Shown here: positions 1 through 7,457 of the stretch, piece by piece
Layout of the letters: each line of letters begins with the position of its first letter
Position numbering within the stretch: position 1 is the stretch's first letter
DNA from: Ignavibacteriales bacterium
GTDB taxonomy: Bacteria > Bacteroidota > Ignavibacteria > T3Sed10-11
Reading direction: 5' to 3'
NCBI GenBank assembly: GCA_003568415.1
Contig: PWXV01000292.1
Span: forward strand, 1-37,360
Length of the DNA stretch: 37,360 bases
Notes under the pieces: model-generated
Told to the model about the DNA's origin: nothing
Databases searched by the model: none
Seen by the model: the letters and a program-made list of their open reading frames with translations, nothing else
Position numbers and translations under genes: made by a program

Positions 1-161
1 ACCAGAAAATATGAAGATATGTTTTTCATAATACACCTGATAGATAGTATGAGGTTTGTTGGTTACGAATTATAGAAGTATTAAAATCTATGTAAAAAAA
101 TGGAGGGAATCAACTTGATTGTAGAGAAACAAACTTAATCGTTAAAAATAAGACACCTTAT
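1..161. other. Left-edge intergenic region; possible gene start at edge
   Basis: AT-rich, with no complete gene. On the minus strand an ATG at 29 is preceded by an AGGTG motif five bases upstream, and its frame stays open to the window edge (about ten codons beginning MKNISSY). This could be the start of a gene lying outside the window, but ten codons are not enough to call it. I see no toxin-like coding sequence downstream of the antitoxin-like gene at 162-314, which is where a RelE/ParE partner would normally sit. Confidence 0.25.
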
Positions 162-314
162 TCATTTGGACAACCGGTATTTTTCCTTTATTTCCTCATG
201 TGAAAATACTTTCCCCCTTTCAGAGTCCTTTAAACCTTCTTCAATTGATTGCCGGACATAAATCCGGTACATCAAATCGTCCCAGCTTGCATCATCTGGT
301 AAATCATTACTCAT
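162..314 (-). CDS. Orphan antitoxin-like small protein
   Basis: A 50-aa product starting MSNDLPDDASWDDLMYRIYV and ending in a charged SHEEIKEKYRLSK tail. The pattern 'SWDDLMYRIYVRQSIEEGLKD..RGKVFSHEEIKEKY' is typical of short addiction-module-type antitoxins of the RelB/StbD-like class often annotated in environmental genomes. The frame is open up to an ATG at 410, giving 82 aa, but the extra N-terminal 32 residues do not fit the family, so I prefer the ATG at 314 although no good ribosome binding site precedes it. No toxin gene lies on either side, so it is an orphan, a remnant, or part of a pair split by rearrangement. The function is inferred from pattern only. Confidence 0.6.
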   Translation of the reverse strand: MSNDLPDDASWDDLMYRIYVRQSIEEGLKDSERGKVFSHEEIKEKYRLSK

Positions 315-437
315 AATTATATCCAATAGATTTTGATGTTCTATATGTCTAAAATACAGTGTTAATGCAAAAGTTACATTTTCTCTACGTAAAATGCAAA
401 GGTTAGACATAATGTAAAAGTGCGAATCATTCTCTCC

Positions 438-929
438 TCATCCAGCCTCCCTTAACAACCCCTCCAGATCAAGCGCTACCGTATACATCTCAATCGAACC
501 GTCGCTTTTTACCGGCCATTGGTCGCGCGGTCTGTCCCAATACAACTCGACACCATTCCCGTCCGGATCGTCCAGATATAGTGCTTCCGAAACACCATGA
601 TCGGCAGCACCGGTTAACGGATATCCCGCATCGTGAAGACGTTTGTAAATGACCGCCAGATCTTTTCGTGTTGGATAGAGAATTGCGTGGTGAAAAAGTC
701 CGGTGGCATTTTTTGGCGGCCGTGGACCGTCTTTACTTTGCCATGTATTCAACCCGATATGGTGATGATAGCCGCCTGCCGAGATAAACGCCGCGCTGTC
801 ACCCCATTGTGTTACCAATTCAAATCCCAGCAATCCGCAATAAAAATCGAGGGCGCGTTGGAGATCGGCAACCTTAAGGTGGACGTGGCCGATTTTTGTG
901 TTCCTGGGTATGGTGTAGTTAGATTTCAA
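438..929 (-). CDS. Single-domain VOC/glyoxalase-fold protein, CatE-like
   Basis: A 163-aa protein of the vicinal oxygen chelate superfamily (glyoxalase / extradiol dioxygenase fold). The N-terminal half opens with IGHVHLKVADLQRALDFY and the second half has FHHAILYPTRKDL and GVELYWDRP. Likely metal ligands are His15 (aligned by eye with His5 of E. coli GloA), a His of the FHHAI segment and the Glu of GVELYWD. The sequence resembles one half of Bacillus CatE-type catechol-2,3-dioxygenases, which carry two such domains in about 280 aa, so this is a single-domain version and the substrate is unknown. No in-frame ATG exists at the N-terminus. The start used is TTG at 929, with an in-frame TAG at 957-959 just upstream. 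The gene's 5' end abuts the repeat-like gap at 930-1088. Confidence 0.8.
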   Translation of the reverse strand: MKSNYTIPRNTKIGHVHLKVADLQRALDFYCGLLGFELVTQWGDSAAFISAGGYHHHIGLNTWQSKDGPRPPKNATGLFHHAILYPTRKDLAVIYKRLHDAGYPLTGAADHGVSEALYLDDPDGNGVELYWDRPRDQWPVKSDGSIEMYTVALDLEGLLREAG

Positions 930-951
930 TATTCGAATTCTTGTGTTAATA

Positions 952-1080
952 AAATCCTAAATTCCAACTTCTAAATCCGAAACAAATCCAAATCACAAAT
1001 GATCAAATGAGCAAAACAAGGTTTTCGATGACAGGTTCTGAAAATTATTAAATTTGGAAATTTGATATTGTTTAGGATTT
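952..1080. repeat. Degenerate AT-rich repeat with 10-bp inverted ends
   Basis: The gap between the VOC gene and the PQQ enzyme gene holds runs of 'aaatcc', 'aaattcc' and 'aaatcaca' type words at 952-1000 and the inverted sense at 1050-1080. AAATCCTAAA at 952-961 is matched by its exact complement TTTAGGATTT at 1071-1080. No target duplication or coding sequence is visible. It resembles the low-information intergenic repeats seen in some FCB and candidate-phylum genomes. Confidence 0.4.
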
Positions 1081-1088
1081 CGGTTTTG

Positions 1089-2249
1089 TTAATTAGCATT
1101 TATACGAAGTATCCTATCATCCCCCTCACGGGGTCTGCCTCTGCCGTCGTGGTTGCTTGTTAAAACATATAATGCATCGTCGGGACCGACAACTGCATCG
1201 CGCAAGCGGCCGTACGTTCCGCTGAACCAGTCGCTGGCAAAAAGACGGTCGATATTGGTGACTTCATAGATATCACCTGCCGGCTCGACATCGATTCGAA
1301 CGAGAGCTTCACTGCGCAGTGTTGCAACATACAATCTGTTATTCCAGAATGTCATTCCACCCGGCGGTGTTGCACGCTCCCACATTATGATCGGATCGAT
1401 GTACGGATCAACGTTCGCATCGCCGAGTACAAGCGGCCAGCCGTAATTGCCGCCTTTTTCGATGACGTTGATTATGTCTTTATCACGCAAACCGAATTCG
1501 CCCGATGGCCCGTGCTCGGATGAAAACAGCGAGCCGGTTTCCGGATGCCAGGCAAGTCCCTGCGGATTACGATGACCGAGCGAGTACACCGGTGAGCCGT
1601 CGAAGGGGTTATCCGGGGGAATATCACCATCCGGTGTAACCCGCAGGATCTTACCTCCAAGACTATTCTCATCCTGAGCGATCTCCGCCTGCCAGATGTC
1701 GCCGGTGGTAATATAGAGCAACCCGTCGGGACCGAATTTAATGCGACCACCATCGTGTACGCGATGTCCCGGTATTTCATCCACGATCACACGATCGAAC
1801 TCCATAGTACTTCCGATATCCCGGTAGCGCTCTACTTTGTTATACAGCGTTCCTCCATCACGATAGGTATACATCACATACAGATAAGGATGCTCGGGAA
1901 AACCGGGATGTTTTGTTATTCCCATCAAGCCGCCCTCGCCTATATGTTCAACTTCATCAATGACCTTGTACGGTTCACCACGTAAATTACCATCCTCAAT
2001 GATCCGGATGTTCCCGGCACGCTCTGTTACAAGAGCTTTTTCTGCGGAAAGAAAAACAAGAGACCAAGGAACGCGGAGACCCTCAACCCATACCTCGACA
2101 TTATATTCTCCGGGATCCGGAATGAAATTATCCTCAACCGTTTGCGGTGGATCGCCAACTACCGGATCACCGAATCCTGCCAGATTACCGCTTCCGGTAT
2201 TGCATCCCGAAAAAATCAGGAAAAGTAAAAGAATCAGTATTTTAATCAT
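1089..2249 (-). CDS. PQQ-dependent sugar dehydrogenase-like lipoprotein
   Basis: A 386-aa six-bladed beta-propeller of the soluble quinoprotein glucose/aldose sugar dehydrogenase family. These enzymes oxidise an aldose with pyrroloquinoline quinone in the periplasm. Diagnostic segments are VPWSLVFLSAEKALVTERAG, GEGGLMGITKHPGF, RVHDGGRIKFGPDGLLYITTGD (His165 as the likely catalytic base), SLGHRNPQGLAWHP, SSEHGPSG and GGNYGWP. The start is ATG at 2249 because GAGG lies seven bases upstream; an in-frame ATG at 2288 has no such support. From 2249 the product begins MIKILILLLFLIFSGC, a lipoprotein signal with Cys16, so it is probably membrane anchored. A sigma-70-like promoter sits at 2293-2321. 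No PQQ biosynthesis gene is in the window, so the cofactor would come from elsewhere. The substrate cannot be predicted. Confidence 0.88.
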   Translation of the reverse strand: MIKILILLLFLIFSGCNTGSGNLAGFGDPVVGDPPQTVEDNFIPDPGEYNVEVWVEGLRVPWSLVFLSAEKALVTERAGNIRIIEDGNLRGEPYKVIDEVEHIGEGGLMGITKHPGFPEHPYLYVMYTYRDGGTLYNKVERYRDIGSTMEFDRVIVDEIPGHRVHDGGRIKFGPDGLLYITTGDIWQAEIAQDENSLGGKILRVTPDGDIPPDNPFDGSPVYSLGHRNPQGLAWHPETGSLFSSEHGPSGEFGLRDKDIINVIEKGGNYGWPLVLGDANVDPYIDPIIMWERATPPGGMTFWNNRLYVATLRSEALVRIDVEPAGDIYEVTNIDRLFASDWFSGTYGRLRDAVVGPDDALYVLTSNHDGRGRPREGDDRILRINAN

Positions 2250-2292
2250 TATTAATCCTCTAAGCTTTTTCGTATGTTGACCATTCACAGAG

Positions 2293-2321
2293 AATATATG
2301 AGATGTTTATAAGGATAGCAA
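2293..2321 (-). promoter_or_regulatory. Sigma-70-like promoter of the PQQ enzyme gene
   Basis: On the minus strand TTGCTA (2316-2321) and TATATT (2293-2298) are separated by exactly 17 bases. The predicted transcription start near 2286 gives a leader of about 37 bases. This is motif matching only. Confidence 0.5.
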
Positions 2322-2324
2322 TAA

Positions 2325-2351
2325 TTGAGGTTGTTCAGATAATTGTATAAT
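2325..2351 (+). promoter_or_regulatory. Candidate promoter of the GroES-like gene
   Basis: A perfect TATAAT at 2346-2351 has TTGAGG at 2325-2330 upstream, with a short 15-base spacer. It lies immediately beside the opposing promoter at 2293-2321, so the two divergent units would have adjacent polymerase sites. The short spacing lowers confidence. Confidence 0.35.
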
Positions 2352-2419
2352 GCCGTAATTTTTAATATATTTTATACACAAAAACAATACTTTTTAAGTT
2401 CCGTTTGACGAATTTACAT

Positions 2420-2797
2420 ATGAGGATTGGAACGCGTAAAAAACTAATTGTCGTCGGTGACCGGGTGCTTGTCCTTCCTGACAAAGAGCGGGAGCAGACA
2501 AAACACGGGTTGTATTTACCACCTGGTGTGAAAGAGAAGGAAAAAGTACACGGCGGGTACATCGTACAGGTAGGACCGGGATATCCCGTGGTAAATCCAA
2601 ACTATATGGATGAAGAACCCTGGTCGACTGAAAAGAAAGACCCTGTAAAATATATTCCTCTACAGGCTGAAGAAGGCGATTATGCCCTTTTTCTAAAAGA
2701 ACAAGCGATAGAAATTGAATACGAAGACAAGCAATATCTCATCTTGCCACAATCTGCTATTTTAATGCTCATACGACCCGATGCATTTGAAGAATAA
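2420..2797 (+). CDS. GroES-like (Cpn10 family) co-chaperonin with insertion
   Basis: A 125-aa protein. Residues 8-54 (KKLIVVGDRVLVLPD ... GGYIVQVGPG) and 80-118 (LQAEEGDYALF, YLILPQSAILMLI) follow the Cpn10 barrel, whereas a typical GroES has about 95 residues. The extra length is mainly an insertion at residues 56-80 (NPNYMDEEPW...KYIP). The mobile-loop region carries GLYLPPGV, so a hydrophobic tripeptide LYL sits where GroES has its GroEL-contacting IVL. Similar long 'GroES family' proteins occur in Rhodothermia/Balneola-type bacteria, from memory. No groEL is adjacent, so whether it caps GroEL or does something else is open. I use the ATG at 2420; a TTG at 2405 is possible. The downstream gene begins at or just after the stop, suggesting co-transcription. 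Confidence 0.75.
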   Translation: MRIGTRKKLIVVGDRVLVLPDKEREQTKHGLYLPPGVKEKEKVHGGYIVQVGPGYPVVNPNYMDEEPWSTEKKDPVKYIPLQAEEGDYALFLKEQAIEIEYEDKQYLILPQSAILMLIRPDAFEE

Positions 2798-2813
2798 AAA
2801 TGTGAGCAAATCT

Positions 2814-3092
2814 ATGTCAGACGGGAAGAAAGAAACCGACATACACATTCTGTCTCACGAGAACATACTCAAACAGCTTGAAGAATCACAGTATGAATTG
2901 GGTTATTATGTTCTCCGTTTTTATGCTGACGAAGAGGGGCGTCCGAGTAATAAACAAACCGACACAATAGAGGAGTTCTATCTTTACCCATCAGGCGGGA
3001 CACTTCGCGATAAAAACTTCAATATCGTTTTTTACGATTCCAGACTTGATATATATCGTGGTTTCAAACCGCCGCATTTGAGAAACAAATAA
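2814..3092 (+). CDS. Small conserved-looking protein of unknown function
   Basis: A 92-aa product if started at ATG 2814. In-frame alternatives are GTG 2802 and ATG 2781, the latter overlapping the GroES-like gene by 17 bases. I recognise no family. It is charged and soluble, with no signal peptide or membrane segment. The N-terminal half (DIHILSHENILKQLEESQ) looks helical and the rest (YELGYYVLRFYADEEG, IEEFYLYPSGG, FNIVFYDSRLDIYRGF) looks beta-rich. Because it is tightly coupled to the GroES-like gene it may work with it. Its stop is only five bases from the stop of the opposing gene at 3098-3751, with no terminator between. Confidence 0.6.
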   Translation: MSDGKKETDIHILSHENILKQLEESQYELGYYVLRFYADEEGRPSNKQTDTIEEFYLYPSGGTLRDKNFNIVFYDSRLDIYRGFKPPHLRNK

Positions 3093-3097
3093 CTACC

Positions 3098-3751
3098 TTA
3101 TCGTCCCAGCAATCTGCCAAATCCCAGACCTATCGCCGGTCCAAGATATCCCTTTTGGGCACCAAGGGGACGGGTAAAACCTACGGCATCGACACCGGCC
3201 TGTACATATCCTGCCCATCGTTCACCGAAAAATATCTCGATGCCGAGCGCTACCTGACCGCCGGCCCCCCATCTGAACTGAGTTGCCTGCATACTGTTTG
3301 AAAAACCTGAGCGGTCGGGAATTCCCATTCCGATTACCGGTCCGCCTATGAAGCTGCTGAAAAATGTATAATCGATCGACTCCTCCGAAGACCGGTACAG
3401 GTCGTACCGGAAACCGGTATACAGAGGCATTGCAAGGGCGGTCTCATTGACAAGAGTACCACGATAATGCCGATCCGGTACATCATTAATCGAGATCAAT
3501 CCCAGACCAAACTGCCAGCTGAATGGACGTAACGACGGCATTGTGTAATATGCAATTCCGCCACTACCGAATGAACTGACACCGGGTATGAAGCGGGTAC
3601 GGCTTGATTGACTGTGCTGAAATGCAGATTCACTTTCAGTAAAAACATACCGCTCATAAACATCATCTTTATCGACATCCTGTGCCGAAAGCGGCAGAAT
3701 GAAAAAAACAAATACCATCACCAACGGTACCAACTTTGCATATGCCTTCAT
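3098..3751 (-). CDS. Exported beta-barrel-like protein, unknown function
   Basis: A 217-aa protein with a clear Sec signal peptide (MKAYAKLVPLVMVFVFFILP, cleavage predicted after LSA, before QD). The mature part alternates aromatic and glycine-rich strands (GIAYYTMPSLRPFSWQFGLG, FRWGAGGQVALGIEIFFGER, GYLGPAIGLGFGRL), as in small outer-membrane beta-barrels, and the last strand lies near the C-terminus. I recognise no specific family. It starts three bases after the stop of the amrS-like gene and has a GGAG ribosome binding site inside that gene's end, so it is the last gene of the nfo to omp group. Confidence 0.65.
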   Translation of the reverse strand: MKAYAKLVPLVMVFVFFILPLSAQDVDKDDVYERYVFTESESAFQHSQSSRTRFIPGVSSFGSGGIAYYTMPSLRPFSWQFGLGLISINDVPDRHYRGTLVNETALAMPLYTGFRYDLYRSSEESIDYTFFSSFIGGPVIGMGIPDRSGFSNSMQATQFRWGAGGQVALGIEIFFGERWAGYVQAGVDAVGFTRPLGAQKGYLGPAIGLGFGRLLGR

Positions 3752-3754
3752 AGT

Positions 3755-4858
3755 TTACTCCGTTTTAGTATTGATGTATGACCTGTATTTCTCTATTTCA
3801 CGCTTCGACCAGATGCCGGGAATTTCATGTTTGCACTTCGGACAATGTCCGTCGACAAGGCGATTTTTTAGTACCCGAAAACCATACCGTTCAATAACAG
3901 CAGTATTGCATTCCGGACAATAGGTATGTTCATACCGGTCAACCATACCAGGTGCGTTACCGGCAAATACATAGCGTAAGCCTTCCTCATAACCTATCTC
4001 TGCAGCACGTATCACACGCTGGACCGGTGTTGAATGACGATCCATCATTTTATAATCAGAATGGAACGCCGTGACGTGCCACGGTATATCCTTCGAAACG
4101 GAGGCGACAAACCTGGCACAATCGCGAAGCTCCTCATCACTGTCATTAAAGCCGGGTACAACAAGCGTCACAACTTCAACCCAGAACGATCGCTCGTATG
4201 TCATCTTAATGGTATCGAGTACGTGCTGTAACTTACCACCCAGTTTGCGGTAATTTTTATCGTCAAATCCTTTGAGATCGATTTTAAACAAATCTACATA
4301 AGGACGAATATAATCGAGCACCTCAGGTGTTCCATTCCCGTTGGATACATACGATCCAATCAGTCCGTGTTGCTGTCCGATCCGCATGATCTCAACTGCC
4401 CATTCGCTCGTAATAAGGGGCTCATTATAGGTACTGGTAATGACCGGTGCGTTGTGTTCTTCGGCAAGCTTAACAAGCCGTTGTGCACTCACATATTCCG
4501 GTGGGGAAAGGGCATTGGGATCCCGCAATGCCTGCGATGTTATCCAGTTCTGGCAATATGAACAATGATAGTCACATCCCAGCATACCGAAGCTGAGCGC
4601 GAGAGAACCCGGGAAGGCATGATAGAATGGTTTCTTCTCGATCGGATCAACTGCTAATGACCCGACATAACCGCTCGGTACCATAAGTTTGCCATCGGTA
4701 TTGAACCGTATCTTGCACACCCCCTGCCTTCCTTCTGGTATAACACAGCGATGTCCGCAGGCATAACACAGCACCCGGTCGCGGTCGAGCTTATTGTAAA
4801 GCTCTCCTTCCTTCGTATTCTCTGTCAGGATGTCCTGTAATGTTTGCTGTTCGCTCAT
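3755..4858 (-). CDS. amrS: AmmeMemoRadiSam-system radical SAM enzyme
   Basis: A 367-aa radical SAM protein. The [4Fe-4S]-binding motif is CxxxCxxC at Cys95, Cys99 and Cys102 (GMLGCDYHCSYCQNW). A cysteine cluster precedes it (CYACGHRCVIPEGRQGVCKI, Cys31/34/38/48) and a C-terminal zinc-ribbon-like pair follows (YCPECN ... HCPKCKHEIPGIW). This arrangement matches the radical SAM member of the AmmeMemoRadiSam system, which typically co-occurs with Memo-like and AmmA (AMMECR1-like) proteins. Neither partner is in this window. The family is related to pyruvate formate-lyase activating enzymes, and its reaction is not established to my knowledge. The gene starts seven bases after the Ala-rich 97-aa gene and ends three bases before the exported protein gene, so all three are probably co-transcribed. 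Confidence 0.85.
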   Translation of the reverse strand: MSEQQTLQDILTENTKEGELYNKLDRDRVLCYACGHRCVIPEGRQGVCKIRFNTDGKLMVPSGYVGSLAVDPIEKKPFYHAFPGSLALSFGMLGCDYHCSYCQNWITSQALRDPNALSPPEYVSAQRLVKLAEEHNAPVITSTYNEPLITSEWAVEIMRIGQQHGLIGSYVSNGNGTPEVLDYIRPYVDLFKIDLKGFDDKNYRKLGGKLQHVLDTIKMTYERSFWVEVVTLVVPGFNDSDEELRDCARFVASVSKDIPWHVTAFHSDYKMMDRHSTPVQRVIRAAEIGYEEGLRYVFAGNAPGMVDRYEHTYCPECNTAVIERYGFRVLKNRLVDGHCPKCKHEIPGIWSKREIEKYRSYINTKTE

Positions 4859-4865
4859 AACAATC

Positions 4866-5159
4866 TTATGGAACCCAGATGGATTTAGCCTTTAGTAACT
4901 CTGTATCTCCCGAGAATTGTAACTCGGTTGTTGAAGCAGTATAAAAGAATAATCCTTTATAAGATGTAAGATAATAAATTTTCTTTGAAAGAAAACCACC
5001 CTTGGCAAATATTACAAGGGCGTCTTTCTTTTTCGCAACAATTTGCCGAAAAAATTCAGGTTCAATGTGTACAATCGCCCCCGATGCTTTTCTTGCTTGT
5101 GCGGCTGCCGCGGCAGCAGCCGCAGCACCGGTTGCTGCAGTAGCACCTGGATTTGCCAT
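4866..5159 (-). CDS. Ala-rich N-terminus small protein, unknown function
   Basis: A 97-aa protein in two parts. Residues 1-21 are almost entirely Ala/Gly/Thr (MANPGATAATGAAA..., with nine alanines in a row). Residues 27-97 form a compact, probably beta-rich domain (GAIVHIEPEFFRQIVAKKKD, LVIFAKGGFLSKKIYYLTSY, LFFYTASTTELQF, LLKAKSIWVP). I recall similar small proteins in scattered bacterial phyla but know no function. It is neither a signal peptide nor a transmembrane segment: the Ala tract is not followed by a cleavage site and lacks large hydrophobic residues. A good ribosome binding site (GGAG, about six bases before the ATG) supports the start. It lies between nfo (38-base gap) and amrS (seven-base gap). 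Confidence 0.7.
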   Translation of the reverse strand: MANPGATAATGAAAAAAAAAQARKASGAIVHIEPEFFRQIVAKKKDALVIFAKGGFLSKKIYYLTSYKGLFFYTASTTELQFSGDTELLKAKSIWVP

Positions 5160-5197
5160 CGTTTTCTCCGTATTAATGTAACAAATTTGGTATTTTG

Positions 5198-6058
5198 TTA
5201 GTTTTCAATATTCCGTTTTACATACCTTCGCAATCTTCTCATATTCATCACATCCTCCTCCATATCGGCACCCTTTGGGGTTTCAAGAATTTTGGGAATG
5301 TCCTTGAAACGTTTGTCGTTCATTATGAGCGAAAATCCGTTGTCCCCGATTTTTCCCTTACCAATATGCTCATGGCGGTCAATCCGTGAGCCAAGTGCTC
5401 CTTTTGAATCGTTGAGGTGGATAACCAGTAACCGTTTCAATCCTATTATATCGTCAAATTCCCGGAACGTTTGCTCATATCCTTTCTCAGTAGCAATATC
5501 ATACCCGGCTGCAAATAGATGGCAGGTATCAACACAAACACCCATCCGGCGTTTGTTATCGACCATATCAATCAGTTTCCGAATTTGTTCAAAACGATAA
5601 CCGAGATTCGAACCCTGTCCGGCTGTAACCTCAATTACCGACTTCACGCGATATCCTTTCGTTTGCTCGTGAAGAATGTTTAAAGACTCTGCAATTTTTT
5701 TCAATCCTGTATCCTCACCCTGTCCGACGTGCGAGCCCGGGTGAAATACAAAAGACGGGATCCCCAGGAGCCGGCATCGTTCAACTTCATCGAGAAATGA
5801 TTCACGGGATTTTTTAAGCGTTGTTTTGTTCGCCGCACATAGATTAATGAGATATGATGAATGTACAACGACCGGTTTGATGTTTGTTTTCTTGGCTTCC
5901 TTTTTGTAGTTTACAACATCAGCATCGGTCAGCGGTTTCCCTTTCCACTGATTATTGTTTTTCGAAAATATCTGCATAGTTGTACAGCCTATTTGATTGC
6001 CGCGTTCAAATGCGGTATGAACGCCGCCGTTGATTGACATGTGAGCACCGAGAAGCAT
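5198..6058 (-). CDS. nfo: Endonuclease IV (AP endonuclease)
   Basis: A 286-aa TIM-barrel enzyme of base excision repair that cuts the DNA backbone 5' to abasic sites. All nine zinc ligands known from the E. coli enzyme have counterparts: His66, His106, Glu143, Asp177, His180, His214, Asp227, His229 and Glu259. Signature stretches include VIEVTAGQGSNLG, VCVDTCHLFAAGYD and HLNDSKGALGSRIDRHEHIG. The length is normal for the family (about 280-300). It is first in the nfo/97-aa/amrS/exported protein group. No strong ribosome binding site precedes the ATG. Confidence 0.97.
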   Translation of the reverse strand: MLLGAHMSINGGVHTAFERGNQIGCTTMQIFSKNNNQWKGKPLTDADVVNYKKEAKKTNIKPVVVHSSYLINLCAANKTTLKKSRESFLDEVERCRLLGIPSFVFHPGSHVGQGEDTGLKKIAESLNILHEQTKGYRVKSVIEVTAGQGSNLGYRFEQIRKLIDMVDNKRRMGVCVDTCHLFAAGYDIATEKGYEQTFREFDDIIGLKRLLVIHLNDSKGALGSRIDRHEHIGKGKIGDNGFSLIMNDKRFKDIPKILETPKGADMEEDVMNMRRLRRYVKRNIEN

Positions 6059-6256
6059 GGATGGACTTTCTATTTTTTATTGACTATTGAATATTGTTTA
6101 TTGTTATTAGTTAATAGTAGCTTTGCCTCATGTTTAAGATACCAATTCAGATTGTAGTAAAAGTCACCGGTAAAAAACCATTAACTATTAACTATTCATC
6201 AGTATAGTACACAGTTTAATAGACTAATTCAACCTTCATCATAGAAAACAATCAAT
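6059..6256. repeat. AT-rich divergent gap with 11-bp inverted repeat
   Basis: The region between nfo (minus) and anmK (plus) is very AT-rich. TAGTTAATAGT at 6108-6118 is matched by ACTATTAACTA at 6184-6194, and the words 'actattga' and 'ttaacta' recur. It must contain both divergent promoters, but I cannot single out convincing -10/-35 pairs in this background. Confidence 0.35.
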
Positions 6257-7417
6257 ATGATAAAAAAGAAAACACGAATTGTTGCGGGAATTATGTCGGG
6301 GACATCGGTTGACGGTATCGATTGTGTTATTATGCAAATCCGGAGAAAGGAAAATGGTATCGCCTGGAAATTGCTCACACACGTTCAAAAGAAATTTCCC
6401 ACTGACGTAGCCGATGCCGTTCTACGTAACTCGGATCCTTCCGCCTCGCGTGTCGATGAAATAAACGATATAAATCAGGCTCTTTCATATTACTATGCCG
6501 AGACGATCAAACGTGCAGCCTCGAAAGCAGCGAAGAAAATCGACCTTATCGGATGCCATGGCCAAACCATCTACCATCGCCCCCAAAAAGAACGAAGATA
6601 TGGGAAACGGTTCGGCGCAACATTACAGATCGGTGATCCATCCACACTTGCAATTTTAACCGGCATACCGGTTGTCGGTAATTTCCGTGCCGCAGATGTA
6701 GCAGCCGGCGGAGAGGGTGCTCCTCTTGTTCCGTATGCCGATTATCTGCTCTTTAACAATAGAAAGAAATCCAGGTTACTGCTAAACATTGGCGGAATTG
6801 CAAACTTTACTTATCTCCAACAAAATGCAAAACCGGCCGATGTAATCGCCTTTGATACCGGACCGGGGAATATGGGAATCGATGCACTGGTTAAAGAATA
6901 TTTCGATAAACAATACGATCGTAACGGTGCTATTGCGCGAAAAGGAAGGGTACATGAATCGTTGTTCATGAAACTTATACAACATCCGTACCTGCAGCGC
7001 AAACCACCCAAATCGACAGGCCGTGAAGAGTTTGGTAAAACATTTCTGAAAAAACTCAAACAATATATTCCATCCGGTTGTTCGAAAGAGGATATTATTA
7101 CAACTGTGACAGAATTTACTGCCTGGTCGATCTTTTATTCCTTTTCTGAACATATAACAAAAAAGATAAACGTCGATGAGATTATTGTAAGCGGCGGCGG
7201 CGCAAAAAATAAATTCATCCTGGAAGCTCTTGAAGACTATTTTGTAGCATCTACTGTAATGACAAGCAAAGAAGTTGGATTACCCCCGGAGACAAAAGAG
7301 GCGGCATCTTTTGCAGTTCTTGCAAACGAAACCATAGACCGGAAACCGGGAAATCTGCCATCGGTGACAGGGGCTTCACATCGCGTTCCGCTTGGTACCA
7401 TTGCTATACCAAATTAG
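6257..7417 (+). CDS. anmK: Anhydro-N-acetylmuramic acid kinase
   Basis: A 386-aa sugar kinase that phosphorylates and hydrolyses 1,6-anhydroMurNAc to MurNAc-6-phosphate in the cytoplasm, as part of peptidoglycan recycling. The N-terminal nucleotide-binding motif GIMSGTSVDGIDCV (residues 11-24) is diagnostic. Further support comes from CHGQTIYHRP, LQIGDPSTLA, GNFRAADVAAGGEGAPLVPY, LNIGGIANFT and FDTGPGNMGIDAL, with Asp200 the probable catalytic base (Asp182 in E. coli), and a C-terminal VSGGGAKN. The length is normal. No murQ, ampG or nagZ partner is in the window. The three following genes lie within 40 bases of one another, so this may head a transcription unit running to 9533. Confidence 0.96.
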   Translation: MIKKKTRIVAGIMSGTSVDGIDCVIMQIRRKENGIAWKLLTHVQKKFPTDVADAVLRNSDPSASRVDEINDINQALSYYYAETIKRAASKAAKKIDLIGCHGQTIYHRPQKERRYGKRFGATLQIGDPSTLAILTGIPVVGNFRAADVAAGGEGAPLVPYADYLLFNNRKKSRLLLNIGGIANFTYLQQNAKPADVIAFDTGPGNMGIDALVKEYFDKQYDRNGAIARKGRVHESLFMKLIQHPYLQRKPPKSTGREEFGKTFLKKLKQYIPSGCSKEDIITTVTEFTAWSIFYSFSEHITKKINVDEIIVSGGGAKNKFILEALEDYFVASTVMTSKEVGLPPETKEAASFAVLANETIDRKPGNLPSVTGASHRVPLGTIAIPN

Positions 7418-7457
7418 AGTGGAAAAACAATCAGCATTTTAGTAATTTATATTCGTT

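Noticed and set aside
633-974. 113-codon plus-strand frame opposite the VOC gene
   Set aside because: It lies antisense to a well-supported VOC gene and continues into the repeat gap; the product resembles no protein.
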